Shown: piece by piece, positions 17,596 through 26,925 of the stretch
Layout: every line of letters starts with the position of its first letter
Position numbering within the stretch: the stretch's first letter is position 1
Virus record (IMG/VR): IMGVR_UViG_3300026484_000333
Coordinates: 19,932 to 83,931 of that record
Source: a virus
Reading direction: 5' to 3' (one strand)
Length of the DNA stretch: 64,000 nucleotides
Translations under genes and position numbers: made by a program
The notes under the pieces: generated by a model
The model's input: the letters and a program-made list of their open reading frames with translations, nothing else
The model's database searches: none
What the model was told of the DNA's origin: nothing

Positions 17596-19114
17596 CTTCT
17601 TCTTTTTGTAAATGTTCTGTAAGTTTTTCATTTATGATTTTTTCAAGTTCACCATAAACATTTAAAAGATAATCAAGTCCTTCAACATCATTTGCTTTTT
17701 CTTTTAATTGCTCTAACAAATCAGGCTGGTTTTCTTCCGTTTTTTGTTCAGTTACATTTTCTTCTTTATTTTCTTCTTTTCCTGCTTGGTTGCTATCATT
17801 ATCTAATTCTTTTTTATTGTCTGGCTCTTGTTCTTTTTTTACTCCGTTATCATCTCTATCTTGGAAGTAATCTTTCATAAATGCCAAAAGTTTTGCAACC
17901 TCGCTTCTGCCTATAACAAAATCATAAACATTACCATCGTCTTTTACATATCTTCTAATTCTATAACCTAAAGGCGGATTAGGATAAGCAGTTAATACAC
18001 TTTCGCTTGTAACATTAACAATAAGTTCGCCATTATCTCCGCCTTGGACTTGGTCACCTTCTTTTAAACCTTGACTTGATTCAATAATTTGATTTACCTT
18101 ATCTTTTCCAAGATTAGTTGTCCCACCCCTACTAGCTTTTGTTTCTATAGCAGTCAATTCCTTAATTTCTGAATAAATTTTTTCAACTTGTGCTTCAAAT
18201 TCTTTTGCCATTTCTTCTAAATCAGCTGGAATTTCACTTATCATTTCTTGTTTTAACATTTCTCTATAATGTTTTAATAAATGCCTACTTGCATCTCTTT
18301 TTTCCACAGCACTAATATTAGGATTATTCCTTGCTCCTCTTAAAGCCTGATAAGCACTTATAACACCGTTTTTATTAACAACTAAATCTTCGCCTTGTAG
18401 TTCGTGATGGGGGAATTTCCAAGTACTTCTCTTTTCAACATCGCCTACAACTAAATAGCATTCTTTGATATAATTTTCTTTCCCTAAATCTGCCAACTTT
18501 TGCCCGAGAGCTGTTTTATCAACATCTCCCCACGCTTTATCACTAATTACATTGTTTTTAATTGCTTTTTCTATACCCATTTCTACATATCCTTTCGTAA
18601 TTAAATTTTGTCTTGTTGATAATAAGCACACACCATTTTCACAAGGACTATTTTCTAAAACCGTAAATAAACTTTCCTGATTATCTGGTATTGAAACAAT
18701 ACTAACCTCATAAAGTTCAATTTTAGTCCAATACCAAACACCATTCATTTCTTTATAATCTATGCCTTTAAAGCCGATAGAAAATGCTTTTAAAATACCT
18801 TCTTTTACTGCAAAATAAACTTTTGGATTTAATGCCTCATAAACTACAGCCTCAATTTCAAGACCTTTTGAAGTTAGATTAATGTTTGTGACTTTACCTA
18901 CAATTTCATCTTGCCTGTGTTGATAAAGTAAAACAGGATTTTTCATAAAATTAGTTAAATCATAGCTTTCAGGCAAAACGCTCTCATCACTTCTATCAAC
19001 AACCAAATTTCCGTTATCATCAAGATAACGGTTTGCAAAACCTTTGATAGTTATTTGTCCATCACCTGCTTCTGTTGTAAAATTTTTTATAACCAAATTT
19101 AAAGTTTTATCCAT
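17588..19114 (-). CDS. Prohead (maturation) protease with C-terminal scaffold
   Basis: 508 residues. Residues 1-165 are an HK97-type serine protease: His in LLYQHRQDEIVGK, Ser in LKAFSIGFKG, and ELYEVSIVSIPDNQES. Residues about 180-300 hold a second domain (STWKFPHHELQGEDLVVNKNG, LRGARNNP) that is often fused to phage proteases. The C-terminal 150 residues are very acidic and coiled-coil, suggesting a built-in scaffold. It would cut the capsid delta domain. Confidence 0.88.
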   Translation of the reverse strand: MDKTLNLVIKNFTTEAGDGQITIKGFANRYLDDNGNLVVDRSDESVLPESYDLTNFMKNPVLLYQHRQDEIVGKVTNINLTSKGLEIEAVVYEALNPKVYFAVKEGILKAFSIGFKGIDYKEMNGVWYWTKIELYEVSIVSIPDNQESLFTVLENSPCENGVCLLSTRQNLITKGYVEMGIEKAIKNNVISDKAWGDVDKTALGQKLADLGKENYIKECYLVVGDVEKRSTWKFPHHELQGEDLVVNKNGVISAYQALRGARNNPNISAVEKRDASRHLLKHYREMLKQEMISEIPADLEEMAKEFEAQVEKIYSEIKELTAIETKASRGGTTNLGKDKVNQIIESSQGLKEGDQVQGGDNGELIVNVTSESVLTAYPNPPLGYRIRRYVKDDGNVYDFVIGRSEVAKLLAFMKDYFQDRDDNGVKKEQEPDNKKELDNDSNQAGKEENKEENVTEQKTEENQPDLLEQLKEKANDVEGLDYLLNVYGELEKIINEKLTEHLQKEEDE

Positions 19115-19141
19115 TACTTCTCCTTAAACTTTCTTTAAAAT

Positions 19142-19149
19142 TATATCGG
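19142..19149 (-). promoter_or_regulatory. Late-gene box CCGATATA
   Basis: CCGATATA on the minus strand right after the portal stop codon and 27 nt before the protease start. Confidence 0.65.
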
Positions 19150-20508
19150 CTAAACTTTTAAGTCGGGACTGCCCCCTAATGGGTCTGTACTTCCCATACT
19201 GCTTGGTTTATTGTTACTTTGGTTTTCAGAATTATTAGTATTATTTTCTGAATTATTTTGGCTCATTGCAACTAAATCTTGAAAGAATTGTGCTTCACTA
19301 CCTGTTAAGAAGGCAGGTACAATATTCTTATCTGCACCTTCAAAATCCATTTCCGGTAAATCAACCAAATCCCTTGCTTCATTTAATGTAGCAAGTCCTG
19401 TTGCAAACAATGTTCTTGCACTGTCAGCTTTTACATCTAAAGCAGTATCAAGTTCAGTAATTCTTCCAAAGTCAAATTCAAAATGATATTTTCCATAACC
19501 AAATTGTTTTCCTAAAAATAAATTAATTTGGTCTTGTATTCTATAAAGATAAGGTCTAACTGCGGTATTAAACACAACTTTCATTAATTCCTGTGGTTTT
19601 CCAGCACTGTTTGCCTCACCGCCTAAAACAAGTGCGTTTAGTTTGAAAACTCTTAAAACTCTTTTTTCACTTATATTCATACTATCTAAAAGCATTGCGT
19701 CTTTAGGACTTGCTTGAACGGTTTTATAATCCATTTTGGCGGGTAAGACTGCTATACCTCTCCTCTCACTACCGCCTTTTCCATATAAAGCGTTAAATTG
19801 TTCTCTCAATTCTTCAATTTGTTGTGGAGTTAAGGCATATTCGGCTTTTAAAATACCAGCTAAAATTACACTGCCCTCATAAAACTCTTGTAGGCTATCA
19901 ATTGCATTTTTTTCCAACTTTAATGTATCAAGCAAAGGTGCTACGCTTGGTAGTCCATAATAAGCATTGTTTAGAGTTGGATTTATAATCCAAATAAGTT
20001 CGTTTTCTTTATAAGCAATCTTATCATTATAAATATAGCCTTTTATAAATTTAGTAGCGTCTGGAACAACTTTAACATTATGAGGTTGAGTTAAAAACCA
20101 AGTTTCATAACTTCCTTTTACATTTTCAAAGGTTAAAGGGGCTACACCTGAAAGCAACAAACCTTGAATTGCAAGTTCAATTGTTGTTCCCCAAGACCAA
20201 AATGGATTAGGTCTATATTCCCATTCTCTTAATTTTTTGTCTTTAACAGGAAGTTTTTTACCTGATTTATCTAATTGATATAAGCGTGGAACTGCTTGTC
20301 CTCCTGCTTTAGCAATATAATCAACTGCACTAAAAACAAGTTCAGTTGTATGGAATGTATTTTCCATAGCACTTGTAGCTAATACACCGTTTCCATCTTT
20401 ATAATCTTCAATGATTTTTTTGTTTGCTTTTGTAGCTTTAGTGTCCATATAAATTAACGTTTCTTTATTTTGTTGAGGCTGTTTTTTAAAAAAATCAAAA
20501 AAACCCAT
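19150..20508 (-). CDS. Portal protein, HK97 family
   Basis: 452 residues with the pattern of phage portal proteins: YIAKAGGQAVPRLYQ near the start, PNPFWSWGTTIELAIQGLLLSGVAPL, KNAIDSLQEFYEGSVILAGIL and the stem/wing part ending in RVFKLNALVLGG and RIQDQINLFLG. The C-terminal 35 residues are Asn/Ser-rich and low in complexity. It forms the ring at the DNA entry vertex and binds terminase. Confidence 0.9.
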   Translation of the reverse strand: MGFFDFFKKQPQQNKETLIYMDTKATKANKKIIEDYKDGNGVLATSAMENTFHTTELVFSAVDYIAKAGGQAVPRLYQLDKSGKKLPVKDKKLREWEYRPNPFWSWGTTIELAIQGLLLSGVAPLTFENVKGSYETWFLTQPHNVKVVPDATKFIKGYIYNDKIAYKENELIWIINPTLNNAYYGLPSVAPLLDTLKLEKNAIDSLQEFYEGSVILAGILKAEYALTPQQIEELREQFNALYGKGGSERRGIAVLPAKMDYKTVQASPKDAMLLDSMNISEKRVLRVFKLNALVLGGEANSAGKPQELMKVVFNTAVRPYLYRIQDQINLFLGKQFGYGKYHFEFDFGRITELDTALDVKADSARTLFATGLATLNEARDLVDLPEMDFEGADKNIVPAFLTGSEAQFFQDLVAMSQNNSENNTNNSENQSNNKPSSMGSTDPLGGSPDLKV

Positions 20509-20538
20509 TTGTTTTCCTTTTTAATTTATTATATAACA

Positions 20539-20546
20539 TATATCAG
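20539..20546 (-). promoter_or_regulatory. Late-gene box CTGATATA
   Basis: CTGATATA on the minus strand, 30 nt before the portal start. Confidence 0.6.
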
Positions 20547-20580
20547 CTTAAAGGAAAACAATAAAAACAAAGGAGAGAAA

Positions 20581-20723
20581 AATGAATAGATTGATTGAAT
20601 TATGAGCTGGAAGCTCAATTGAAGTTTATACAGAAATAAACTTCAATTGAACGCCCATCTCAGGCGTTCTATATTTAACACCCACATCAGGTGTTATAAA
20701 TTGAACGCCCACATCAGGCGTTC
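20581..20723 (-). ncRNA. Tandem hairpin element (candidate structured RNA)
   Basis: Between the tail gene at 20742 and the portal gene lie five hairpins in a row. Three are spaced exactly 27 nt apart (20649-20669, 20676-20696, 20703-20723), each with a 7-bp stem and 7-nt loop; stems read GAACGCC/GGCGTTC, TAACACC/GGTGTTA and GAACGCC/GGCGTTC, so bases change in pairs. Next come a 10-bp stem around 20620-20647 and a short GAGCT/AGCTC stem near 20604. A late box (20730-20737) faces this stretch, so a late minus-strand transcript would start here. The 27-nt period also allows a 9-residue repeat (TPDVGV) in one minus frame, so a small peptide is an alternative. Confidence 0.55.
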
Positions 20724-20729
20724 TACTGT

Positions 20730-20737
20730 TATATCGG
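20730..20737 (-). promoter_or_regulatory. Late-gene box CCGATATA facing the hairpin element
   Basis: The only copy with no protein gene right behind it: the next start codon in its direction is the portal gene, 220 nt on. It directly precedes the tandem hairpins. Confidence 0.6.
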
Positions 20738-20741
20738 AAAA

Positions 20742-21791
20742 TCACACAAGTCTTGTTGAAATATAAACGCCTTTGTATGTTCTTTCACTTAAAGTTGCAT
20801 TAGTAGTAAATAAAGGAAAATGTTTAATACTTACAGTTTCTTTGAAAAATTCACTGAAATAAACTTTTCCATCTGATGTTTCTTGTCTAAATCTAAATTT
20901 TAGTTGATTTACTCTTCCCCATTGTGGATTTGAACTTGAAAAGTCAAGTGATATTTTATTGCTTGTGAATTTACCAATAGGATAATAGGTACTTCTTCTT
21001 GATTTTGACCTTCCTCCGGTATTTCCGTGATTATTAAAGTTGGTAACTTTATCATAGCCCCACATCTCAAGAACTAAATCTTCTGGGAAAGCTTGTCCAA
21101 AAACAAAACCGCCTACTGAAATTGTATTAAAAAATTTCTTGTTTAATTGCATAGTGTCAGTTCCGTTAAACTGCCTATATGTTACCGTCCAATCCGTTGG
21201 GTCATCATTATTCATAACTGCACTTTCTAAATACATACTCTGCTTTGTATTATCCCATAAAGTAGTAGGTATCATAGCATTTCTTGCTTTTACTCTTGTA
21301 CTACCTTCATATCTATCTAATCTTATATTATACATTCCACCGAATTTAATCGGCTCTTTATAAATAATTTTAATTGTTCCTGATGGATAGCCGTTAGGGA
21401 AACTAATATGCTGGGTGTAACCCGCAGGATTTGCAAATTGTATTCCAAATTCCCAATCATCAAACAACGTTTCATTGATATAGATTCTTACTAAATCTTT
21501 ATTTGGAAAAATTAATTGTCTTAACCATAATAAGTTATGGGGTGAAATATTATCTGTATGTGAATACATAATTATTTTTTCTTCTCTTATATTATTGCCT
21601 CCAAACGGAATTAAATATCCATTTGTAATTGCATCGTTTACATTGCTTGAAGCCACTGAATTATCCGCCACAACATAATAACCATAATCACCTGAATCCA
21701 CAATAACCAGCTGATTTAATTCATAATTTTTTAACATAATTGTGTCAGTTGTTTTTAACACAGGTATTTTATAATGTGTGTAAACTGCCAT
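20742..21791 (-). CDS. Tail fibre/host-range protein, paralogue A
   Basis: 349 residues. Residues 1-75 (MAVYTHYKIPVLK... YYVVADNSVASSNVNDAITNGYLIPFG) match the start of the fibre protein at 32467-34029, probably a shared virion-attachment domain. Residues about 95-349 match the C-terminal 260 residues of the neighbouring 623-aa protein (e.g. LVRIYINETLFDDWEFG versus LFRVWVNDAEYTDWDFG, and the endings HFPLFTTNA versus TFPIFTTDA). Receptor-binding role inferred from this mix-and-match build. Confidence 0.75.
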   Translation of the reverse strand: MAVYTHYKIPVLKTTDTIMLKNYELNQLVIVDSGDYGYYVVADNSVASSNVNDAITNGYLIPFGGNNIREEKIIMYSHTDNISPHNLLWLRQLIFPNKDLVRIYINETLFDDWEFGIQFANPAGYTQHISFPNGYPSGTIKIIYKEPIKFGGMYNIRLDRYEGSTRVKARNAMIPTTLWDNTKQSMYLESAVMNNDDPTDWTVTYRQFNGTDTMQLNKKFFNTISVGGFVFGQAFPEDLVLEMWGYDKVTNFNNHGNTGGRSKSRRSTYYPIGKFTSNKISLDFSSSNPQWGRVNQLKFRFRQETSDGKVYFSEFFKETVSIKHFPLFTTNATLSERTYKGVYISTRLV

Positions 21792-21800
21792 TTTTACTCC

Positions 21801-23672
21801 TTATATAAGTTTCATTAATTTGTAGTTTCCTACAAATTTGTTTTCATTATCTTCTGCATCTGTAGTAAATATCGGAAAAGTCCTTATGCTAATAACCGTT
21901 GACAACCATTGACTAAAAAATACATTTCCTTCATCATCTTTTCTGCCTAGCCTAACATAATATAAACCACAATCATATAAACCTGAAATTTTATTTTTTG
22001 TCATTTTTCCAATCGGAACTAAACGTCCTTGTGCTTCTTTATTTTTTGGAATATGCTTACTATTTGGAGATTTAACATCAGACGCTCTCCATAGCTCAAT
22101 CCAATAATTATCAGGTAATACTTCTTCTTTTGGAAATTCAGCTATATAACCAAAATTAGCACTTGCTTTTTCTACGTCTATTGTTATATTTGAATTATCC
22201 ACACGCTTATAGTGGCACATATAACGTCCGAAATCCATATAATTATTTAATAAATCAACAGAATCCAAATAGAATCTATTGCCCTGACTATCGGTGATAA
22301 ATTTGGTAATTAATTTTGACCTTACCATTACATCAGTACTGCCTTCTTTTCTATATAAAACAATTTTATAATCACCTAAAGCAATCGGCTCAACATATTC
22401 AATTTTGATAACATCATCGTCATTTAAACTTGTATTAAATTTCAAATGTGTTGTATAATCGCTGTTTAAACTTTGGACTTGGTCGCCAAAATCCCAATCT
22501 GTATATTCAGCATCATTTACCCAAACTCTAAACAAATTCTTATCTTTATAAACATAGCGTTTTAAGAACAACAAACTTTTACCTGAAATATTACTGCCTT
22601 TTCTATAAATAAAAACACGATTTAAACTGTCGGCAGTAGCATTAAAACTAAAAAGCTCTCCCGTACTAATATCAACACCTATAACATAAGAATTTTCTGG
22701 TTTTTGTTTAGGTGTTTTTCCATAACTATAAAAAATAGGATTATCTTTTTTAAAATCAAATTTATCTTTAGTTACAGACATATAAGCTTCAATTGAGGCA
22801 AAATCATCACCTAATGCTACATCAAATTGTGCTGTATCTCCATAAGCACCGACTGCCAATTGCTTATCACTAAAGTTACCGCCTTTTCCAGCCAAATAGG
22901 TTTGATAAAAACTTGAAGGATACATTGTTAGAAAGACTTGGTCTTTATATGGGTCAGTTGAAGTAGAGGCAGTAAAACTTGCCCCAGCATAATTATCAGA
23001 ATTATTTGTATTTGTTACATTTACTTCAACAATTCCATATACATTTTTACTAATTTGAATTTTTTGAACATCGTTTGCAGTTTGGTCGCTTGGGGTTAAA
23101 GTTTTACCTATTCCTGTATCTGCATCTTCTTTTTGCCAATAGTTCTTTCCATCAATTATATCACACAAATCTTTTGGCGTATATCTTCTAACTTCATTAA
23201 CATCACAAGGGTGGGTTTTTTCTTCATCAGATATTTTATGAATATTAACTCCCAAATAAAACCAATTTGGATTGCCTTCTTCATCGCTTCTTGCTTCATA
23301 CAAACCAGCTTTTTTTCTATTAAATAAAACCCAAGTTCCTGTTGCTTTTTGAACTAACCATTGTTCTCCAAGATGGTCGGCTGGGTCTGGTAAATCAGCA
23401 TAAGTTTCAACTTCGCCTTCCCAACCGTCAAAATTAGAACTGCCTCCTCCTAAATTAACCTCAACCCAATCAACAAGATTATCCTGTAATTGCCAAAATT
23501 TTTGGTCTTCTTGGTTATAAACAACCATTCCCGCTTTTCTTCTCAAATCAGGAATGTTATCACGCTCTTCAGTTGTGGCTACAACACGAAACCCGCCTTC
23601 TAAATGGATATCCTTAATTAAAGGAAAATCCCCATTAGGATAAAATAAACCCGTTATTTTTATACCAGCCAT
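21801..23672 (-). CDS. Tail fibre/host-range protein, paralogue B
   Basis: 623 residues. The N-terminus (GGFRVVATTEERDNI, RRKAGMVVYNQEDQKFWQL) is a stretch common at the start of phage tail-fibre and virion-surface proteins; a Gly/Ser linker follows at about residue 75. The middle is beta-rich and the C-terminal 260 residues are paralogous to the gene at 20742-21791. The start overlaps a 22-residue upstream gene by one base. Confidence 0.75.
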   Translation of the reverse strand: MAGIKITGLFYPNGDFPLIKDIHLEGGFRVVATTEERDNIPDLRRKAGMVVYNQEDQKFWQLQDNLVDWVEVNLGGGSSNFDGWEGEVETYADLPDPADHLGEQWLVQKATGTWVLFNRKKAGLYEARSDEEGNPNWFYLGVNIHKISDEEKTHPCDVNEVRRYTPKDLCDIIDGKNYWQKEDADTGIGKTLTPSDQTANDVQKIQISKNVYGIVEVNVTNTNNSDNYAGASFTASTSTDPYKDQVFLTMYPSSFYQTYLAGKGGNFSDKQLAVGAYGDTAQFDVALGDDFASIEAYMSVTKDKFDFKKDNPIFYSYGKTPKQKPENSYVIGVDISTGELFSFNATADSLNRVFIYRKGSNISGKSLLFLKRYVYKDKNLFRVWVNDAEYTDWDFGDQVQSLNSDYTTHLKFNTSLNDDDVIKIEYVEPIALGDYKIVLYRKEGSTDVMVRSKLITKFITDSQGNRFYLDSVDLLNNYMDFGRYMCHYKRVDNSNITIDVEKASANFGYIAEFPKEEVLPDNYWIELWRASDVKSPNSKHIPKNKEAQGRLVPIGKMTKNKISGLYDCGLYYVRLGRKDDEGNVFFSQWLSTVISIRTFPIFTTDAEDNENKFVGNYKLMKLI

Positions 23673-23743
23673 TATGCTACTCCTTCTAATTCCGCACGTT
23701 CTCTCACATTTCTTCTCTGTGCTAATACTCTTTTATTATTCAT
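23672..23743 (-). CDS. 23-residue basic peptide before the fibre gene
   Basis: A short frame (MNNKRVLAQRRNVRERAELE then GVA) with AAAGGG seven nt before its ATG; its stop overlaps the fibre start by one base (TAATG). It may serve as a leader that couples translation of the long fibre gene. Coding status uncertain. Confidence 0.4.
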   Translation of the reverse strand: MNNKRVLAQRRNVRERAELEGVA

Positions 23744-23753
23744 CACAAACCCT

Positions 23754-24572
23754 TTAAGATAACTCTACACAAGCACTGCCTGTTTGCTTGTAAGTAGTTC
23801 TTAATAATTTATAAGTTATAGTTGCACCATAAGAGTTAGTAACATCAATATCCCCGGCATAAGAAATATCCCAACCAAAACCATTATCACAATCAACTGC
23901 TTGATTTACTTCTCCCCATTCAGTAGGATAAACAATATAATAATACAAACCTTCTCCGTTAGGGTTATCAAAACTATAATGTTCAGCATATCCACTTTTC
24001 AAAGCACTATTTTCAAGATTTTTAACTTCATTTTCCGTTAACGTATCATTCACTGAAGTTCCCCAATAAACTCTTGCCCTCCAATAAACACGAAAATCAC
24101 GGCTAAATGTTTGACCTTTTGTGTTAACTCCGCTAATTCGCCAAGTATAATAGCTGTTAATTCCGTTTGAAGTTTTATCACTGCCTATGTCCAAGTCTTC
24201 TTGTCCGTCATTAGCCAAGTTCTGTCCTAAAACTTGATTGGCATTCACATCTTTAATGCTAATTGAATTTTCCTGTATGTTTTCAGGACGGCTTGTAGTC
24301 CATTTGAGTGTTCTAACTCCTCCGCTTATAACTTGACCTACTTCTAACTGTGTTGCCTGTCCGTCAATATAAAAACTTGTAAAAGCAGGATATTGATAAG
24401 GAAACAAAATCATTTTCAAAACATCACAAGGTTGCATTCCGTTGATGTCAGTTCCAGCTTCCAAACCTCCGTGCGTTTCAGGAACTGCATCTTCAGTTTG
24501 CATAACACAACCGCCAGACCCTCCACCAGCTCCTATGTCAGGATAAATCACAGAAAACTTATTATTTGCCAT
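23754..24572 (-). CDS. Virion surface/tail protein, unknown role
   Basis: 272 residues with a Gly-rich start (GAGGGSGGC) followed by beta-sandwich-like repeats (FTSFYIDGQATQLEVGQVISGGVRTLKWTTS resembles the Ig-like opening of phage structural proteins). Has its own late box. Between the terminase and fibre genes, so a head or tail surface protein is likely. Confidence 0.7.
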   Translation of the reverse strand: MANNKFSVIYPDIGAGGGSGGCVMQTEDAVPETHGGLEAGTDINGMQPCDVLKMILFPYQYPAFTSFYIDGQATQLEVGQVISGGVRTLKWTTSRPENIQENSISIKDVNANQVLGQNLANDGQEDLDIGSDKTSNGINSYYTWRISGVNTKGQTFSRDFRVYWRARVYWGTSVNDTLTENEVKNLENSALKSGYAEHYSFDNPNGEGLYYYIVYPTEWGEVNQAVDCDNGFGWDISYAGDIDVTNSYGATITYKLLRTTYKQTGSACVELS

Positions 24573-24598
24573 TTTCTTCCTTTATAAGCATTTATACA

Positions 24599-24606
24599 TA
24601 TATCAG
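24599..24606 (-). promoter_or_regulatory. Late-gene box CTGATATA
   Basis: CTGATATA on the minus strand, 26 nt before the start at 24572. Confidence 0.6.
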
Positions 24607-24610
24607 TTAT

Positions 24611-25969
24611 TTATACAACTTGGATTTGTAAATTTTGTAGCTTCCACCAACCGCTTGTCAAATAACGCAAGGCACCAACCGCCAAGTCAAAATGCCCGTC
24701 TTTGTTTCTTTCTATTGTTTTTCCGTTTCCATTTTCTTTCCAATGAGCCAATTTTAATTCTTCAATCAACTGCATACAATTTTCTGATATGAACAATTTT
24801 CCTTTTTGAAATGCCGTATTAATATCACGTATGCTTTCTACTAATTGAATCGGTGCTGGTTGTGTATAATAATTATGGCTATATGCCATATCAGCCATCG
24901 TCAAACTTGCACTCGGGTCACAAAACCTTACAATTTGCATATCAGGATTTTCACAATATCTTTGTTCTATTTCCTTAAAATGTTTTAAATGCCATTCAAT
25001 AGGCATTTGTCCAGCCATATATTCATCTAAAACATAAATATTGCCCGTCATCGGCTCAATCCAAGCTATAACAAAGCTTGTATTATCTCTAAAACCGATA
25101 TCAATTCCTACTGCAAACGTATCTTTTGTTGTCATTTTGTTTTTTAAATCATTAACTCTAAACACATTTTTTTCTAAATCAAAAGCATAAAATACTTGTA
25201 AATCCTCGCTAAATCCGCTCTGGAATTCACATAGATATTCCTGTTCAAAACTTCTTTTATCAAGTTTGGCTTTAATTGCCTCAATCATTTCTTTTGTTAT
25301 CATAGGATTATCATAAACCGTAACTTTTTTACAAAAATAATCATCACGTTCTCCGCACCTTTTCCATAATTTATAAAAATCATTGTCAAAAGTTCTTGGC
25401 GTTCCTATAAAATAAGTTTTGGAAAACATAAATCCGTTTTCATCAGTTCCATAATCGTTTTGTGCAGGTGAAATATAAGTTTCCCAAATTTCAAGAACAT
25501 TATTTATACTTGCAGTTTCATCAAAAATAACCAAACTAAATTTATCACCAAGTGCATTTTCATAATTTTTCTCTGTAACCACACGAAATTTGGCACCATT
25601 TTCTAATGTAAATGTCAAGCCTTTCATATCTTTTGATTTAAAAGGCAACTGTAATTTATTTACATCTTTTTCAACATTACTAAAAATAGCTTGAGCATTT
25701 GCAAAAGTCGGCGTTACTAATAATATACTTGCATTCGGAATTAAAAGTTCTGACAATGCGATTTTTGACATAATTGTAGATTTACCAGCCCTTCTTGACA
25801 TTAAGAAAACACCAACATTAAAATCCGCTTTTTGAATTCTGTCAATTATTTCTTGTTGATATTTTGTAGGTGTAAACTCTAACAATCTTAAAACTTTATT
25901 ATAATCAATTTTTCTTTTTACTTTTTTATAAATTTCAATTTCTTGATTTACAGGTTTAAATTCAGACAT
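24611..25969 (-). CDS. terL: Terminase large subunit
   Basis: 452 residues. ATPase part: Walker A in MSRRAGKSTIMSK (about residue 57), Walker B plus catalytic Glu in FSLVIFDETASI, and the coupling motif YFIGTPRT. Nuclease part: GIDIGFRDNTSFVIAWIE, VLDEYMA, FCDPSASLTMADMA and HFDLAVGALRYL supply the acidic residues of the RNase H-like fold. It packages DNA and cuts it at the end. A late box and repeat copy 2 lie upstream. Confidence 0.95.
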   Translation of the reverse strand: MSEFKPVNQEIEIYKKVKRKIDYNKVLRLLEFTPTKYQQEIIDRIQKADFNVGVFLMSRRAGKSTIMSKIALSELLIPNASILLVTPTFANAQAIFSNVEKDVNKLQLPFKSKDMKGLTFTLENGAKFRVVTEKNYENALGDKFSLVIFDETASINNVLEIWETYISPAQNDYGTDENGFMFSKTYFIGTPRTFDNDFYKLWKRCGERDDYFCKKVTVYDNPMITKEMIEAIKAKLDKRSFEQEYLCEFQSGFSEDLQVFYAFDLEKNVFRVNDLKNKMTTKDTFAVGIDIGFRDNTSFVIAWIEPMTGNIYVLDEYMAGQMPIEWHLKHFKEIEQRYCENPDMQIVRFCDPSASLTMADMAYSHNYYTQPAPIQLVESIRDINTAFQKGKLFISENCMQLIEELKLAHWKENGNGKTIERNKDGHFDLAVGALRYLTSGWWKLQNLQIQVV

Positions 25970-26004
25970 TAAATTATCCTTTTTAATGAATTGTAATTTT
26001 AAGT

Positions 26005-26012
26005 TATATCAG
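26005..26012 (-). promoter_or_regulatory. Late-gene box CTGATATA
   Basis: CTGATATA on the minus strand, 35 nt before the terminase start. Confidence 0.6.
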
Positions 26013-26054
26013 ATTTGATAGAGGTATAAAAAGAAAGTATAAAAGAATTATAAG

Positions 26055-26211
26055 GAATTTTTGGTTGGATATAAATATAAACTTTAAGGCTCCGGACACT
26101 TTCGGACAATTTACAAAAGTCCGAATTTTCGGTAGTTTTGTCGATTTTAATATAAAGAATTTTTTATAAAATAACTAAAATTTTGTCAAAACTCTTGTAT
26201 AAAATCCTTTA
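26055..26211 (+). repeat. Two-block intergenic repeat, copy 2
   Basis: Block A 26055-26108 and block B 26186-26211, 77 nt apart. Just behind block A, TTCGGAC (26101-26107) and GTCCGAA (26119-26125) form a 7-bp hairpin. It lies between the divergent terminase gene and the plus-strand accessory operon. Confidence 0.85.
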
Positions 26212-26216
26212 CGCTA

Positions 26217-26245
26217 TTGACAAAATGTAAAAAATCCTTTATAAT
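26217..26245 (+). promoter_or_regulatory. Consensus sigma70 promoter
   Basis: TTGACA (26217-26222), 17 nt, TATAAT (26240-26245): a perfect consensus match. Drives the plus-strand genes from 26277. Confidence 0.9.
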
Positions 26246-26276
26246 TTCAATATAAATAAAAACAAAGGAGAATAAA

Positions 26277-26924
26277 ATGGCATATTTTGATGGGATTAAA
26301 GTAGGTGATAAAGTTTGGCATTTTGAATATGGATGGGGAACAGTTGTAGAGTTGTTAAAAGCTTCTGATTTAGATGGAAAAAATTTTAATCCTTTAAATG
26401 ATTTTGATTTAATAGAAATTAAATTTGATAATGTTTATTTTGGGTGTGGGTATTTTGATTTGAATGGAGTGGCTTTTTACTCCAATGGTAATCAAACATT
26501 ATTTTGGGGTGAAGTTAAATTTGAAATCCCAAAAAAGCCTAAAATTGAATTAAGAAAAGAAGAATATCTTATAGATGTTGTATACAATAAAATTCATTAT
26601 GATAAAGATTTTAAAATGTTTGATAATTTTAACCATTCTTTAACAAGGAATGATAAAGAAACAGCTGAAAAAGCTTTTAGAACTATTAAAAGATTTACAA
26701 GACTTTTGGCTCTTCGTGACCAAGAATGCCCTAATAGTAAAGGCTATGAATTTAAGCCTAATAAAGAAAATTATTATATTTTTTACAATGAATTAGAGAA
26801 TAAGTATGAATATGATTATGAATGTATTTATAATCATTTAGATGTTTACTTTAATACAGGAGGAGATGCCCAAAAAATTTGTAATATTTTGAATTCAGGA
26901 AAATTTAATTTAGAAGGAAAATAA
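26277..26924 (+). CDS. KOW/SH3-like accessory protein, paralogue of 51.3-kb gene
   Basis: 215 residues. Residues 1-80 (FDGIKVGDKVWHFEYGWGTVV ... NQTLFW) match the start of the protein at 51252-51935 (ENVKLNDRVWDCRYGYGIVI ... NQTLFY), a small beta domain of KOW/SH3 type. The rest is polar and has no recognised motif. AAAGGAG six nt before the ATG, consensus promoter upstream: likely an early gene. Function unknown. Confidence 0.75.
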   Translation: MAYFDGIKVGDKVWHFEYGWGTVVELLKASDLDGKNFNPLNDFDLIEIKFDNVYFGCGYFDLNGVAFYSNGNQTLFWGEVKFEIPKKPKIELRKEEYLIDVVYNKIHYDKDFKMFDNFNHSLTRNDKETAEKAFRTIKRFTRLLALRDQECPNSKGYEFKPNKENYYIFYNELENKYEYDYECIYNHLDVYFNTGGDAQKICNILNSGKFNLEGK

Positions 26925-26925
26925 A

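Noticed and set aside
20649-20723. CRISPR array
   Set aside because: Only three 27-nt units, palindromic, without unique spacers.
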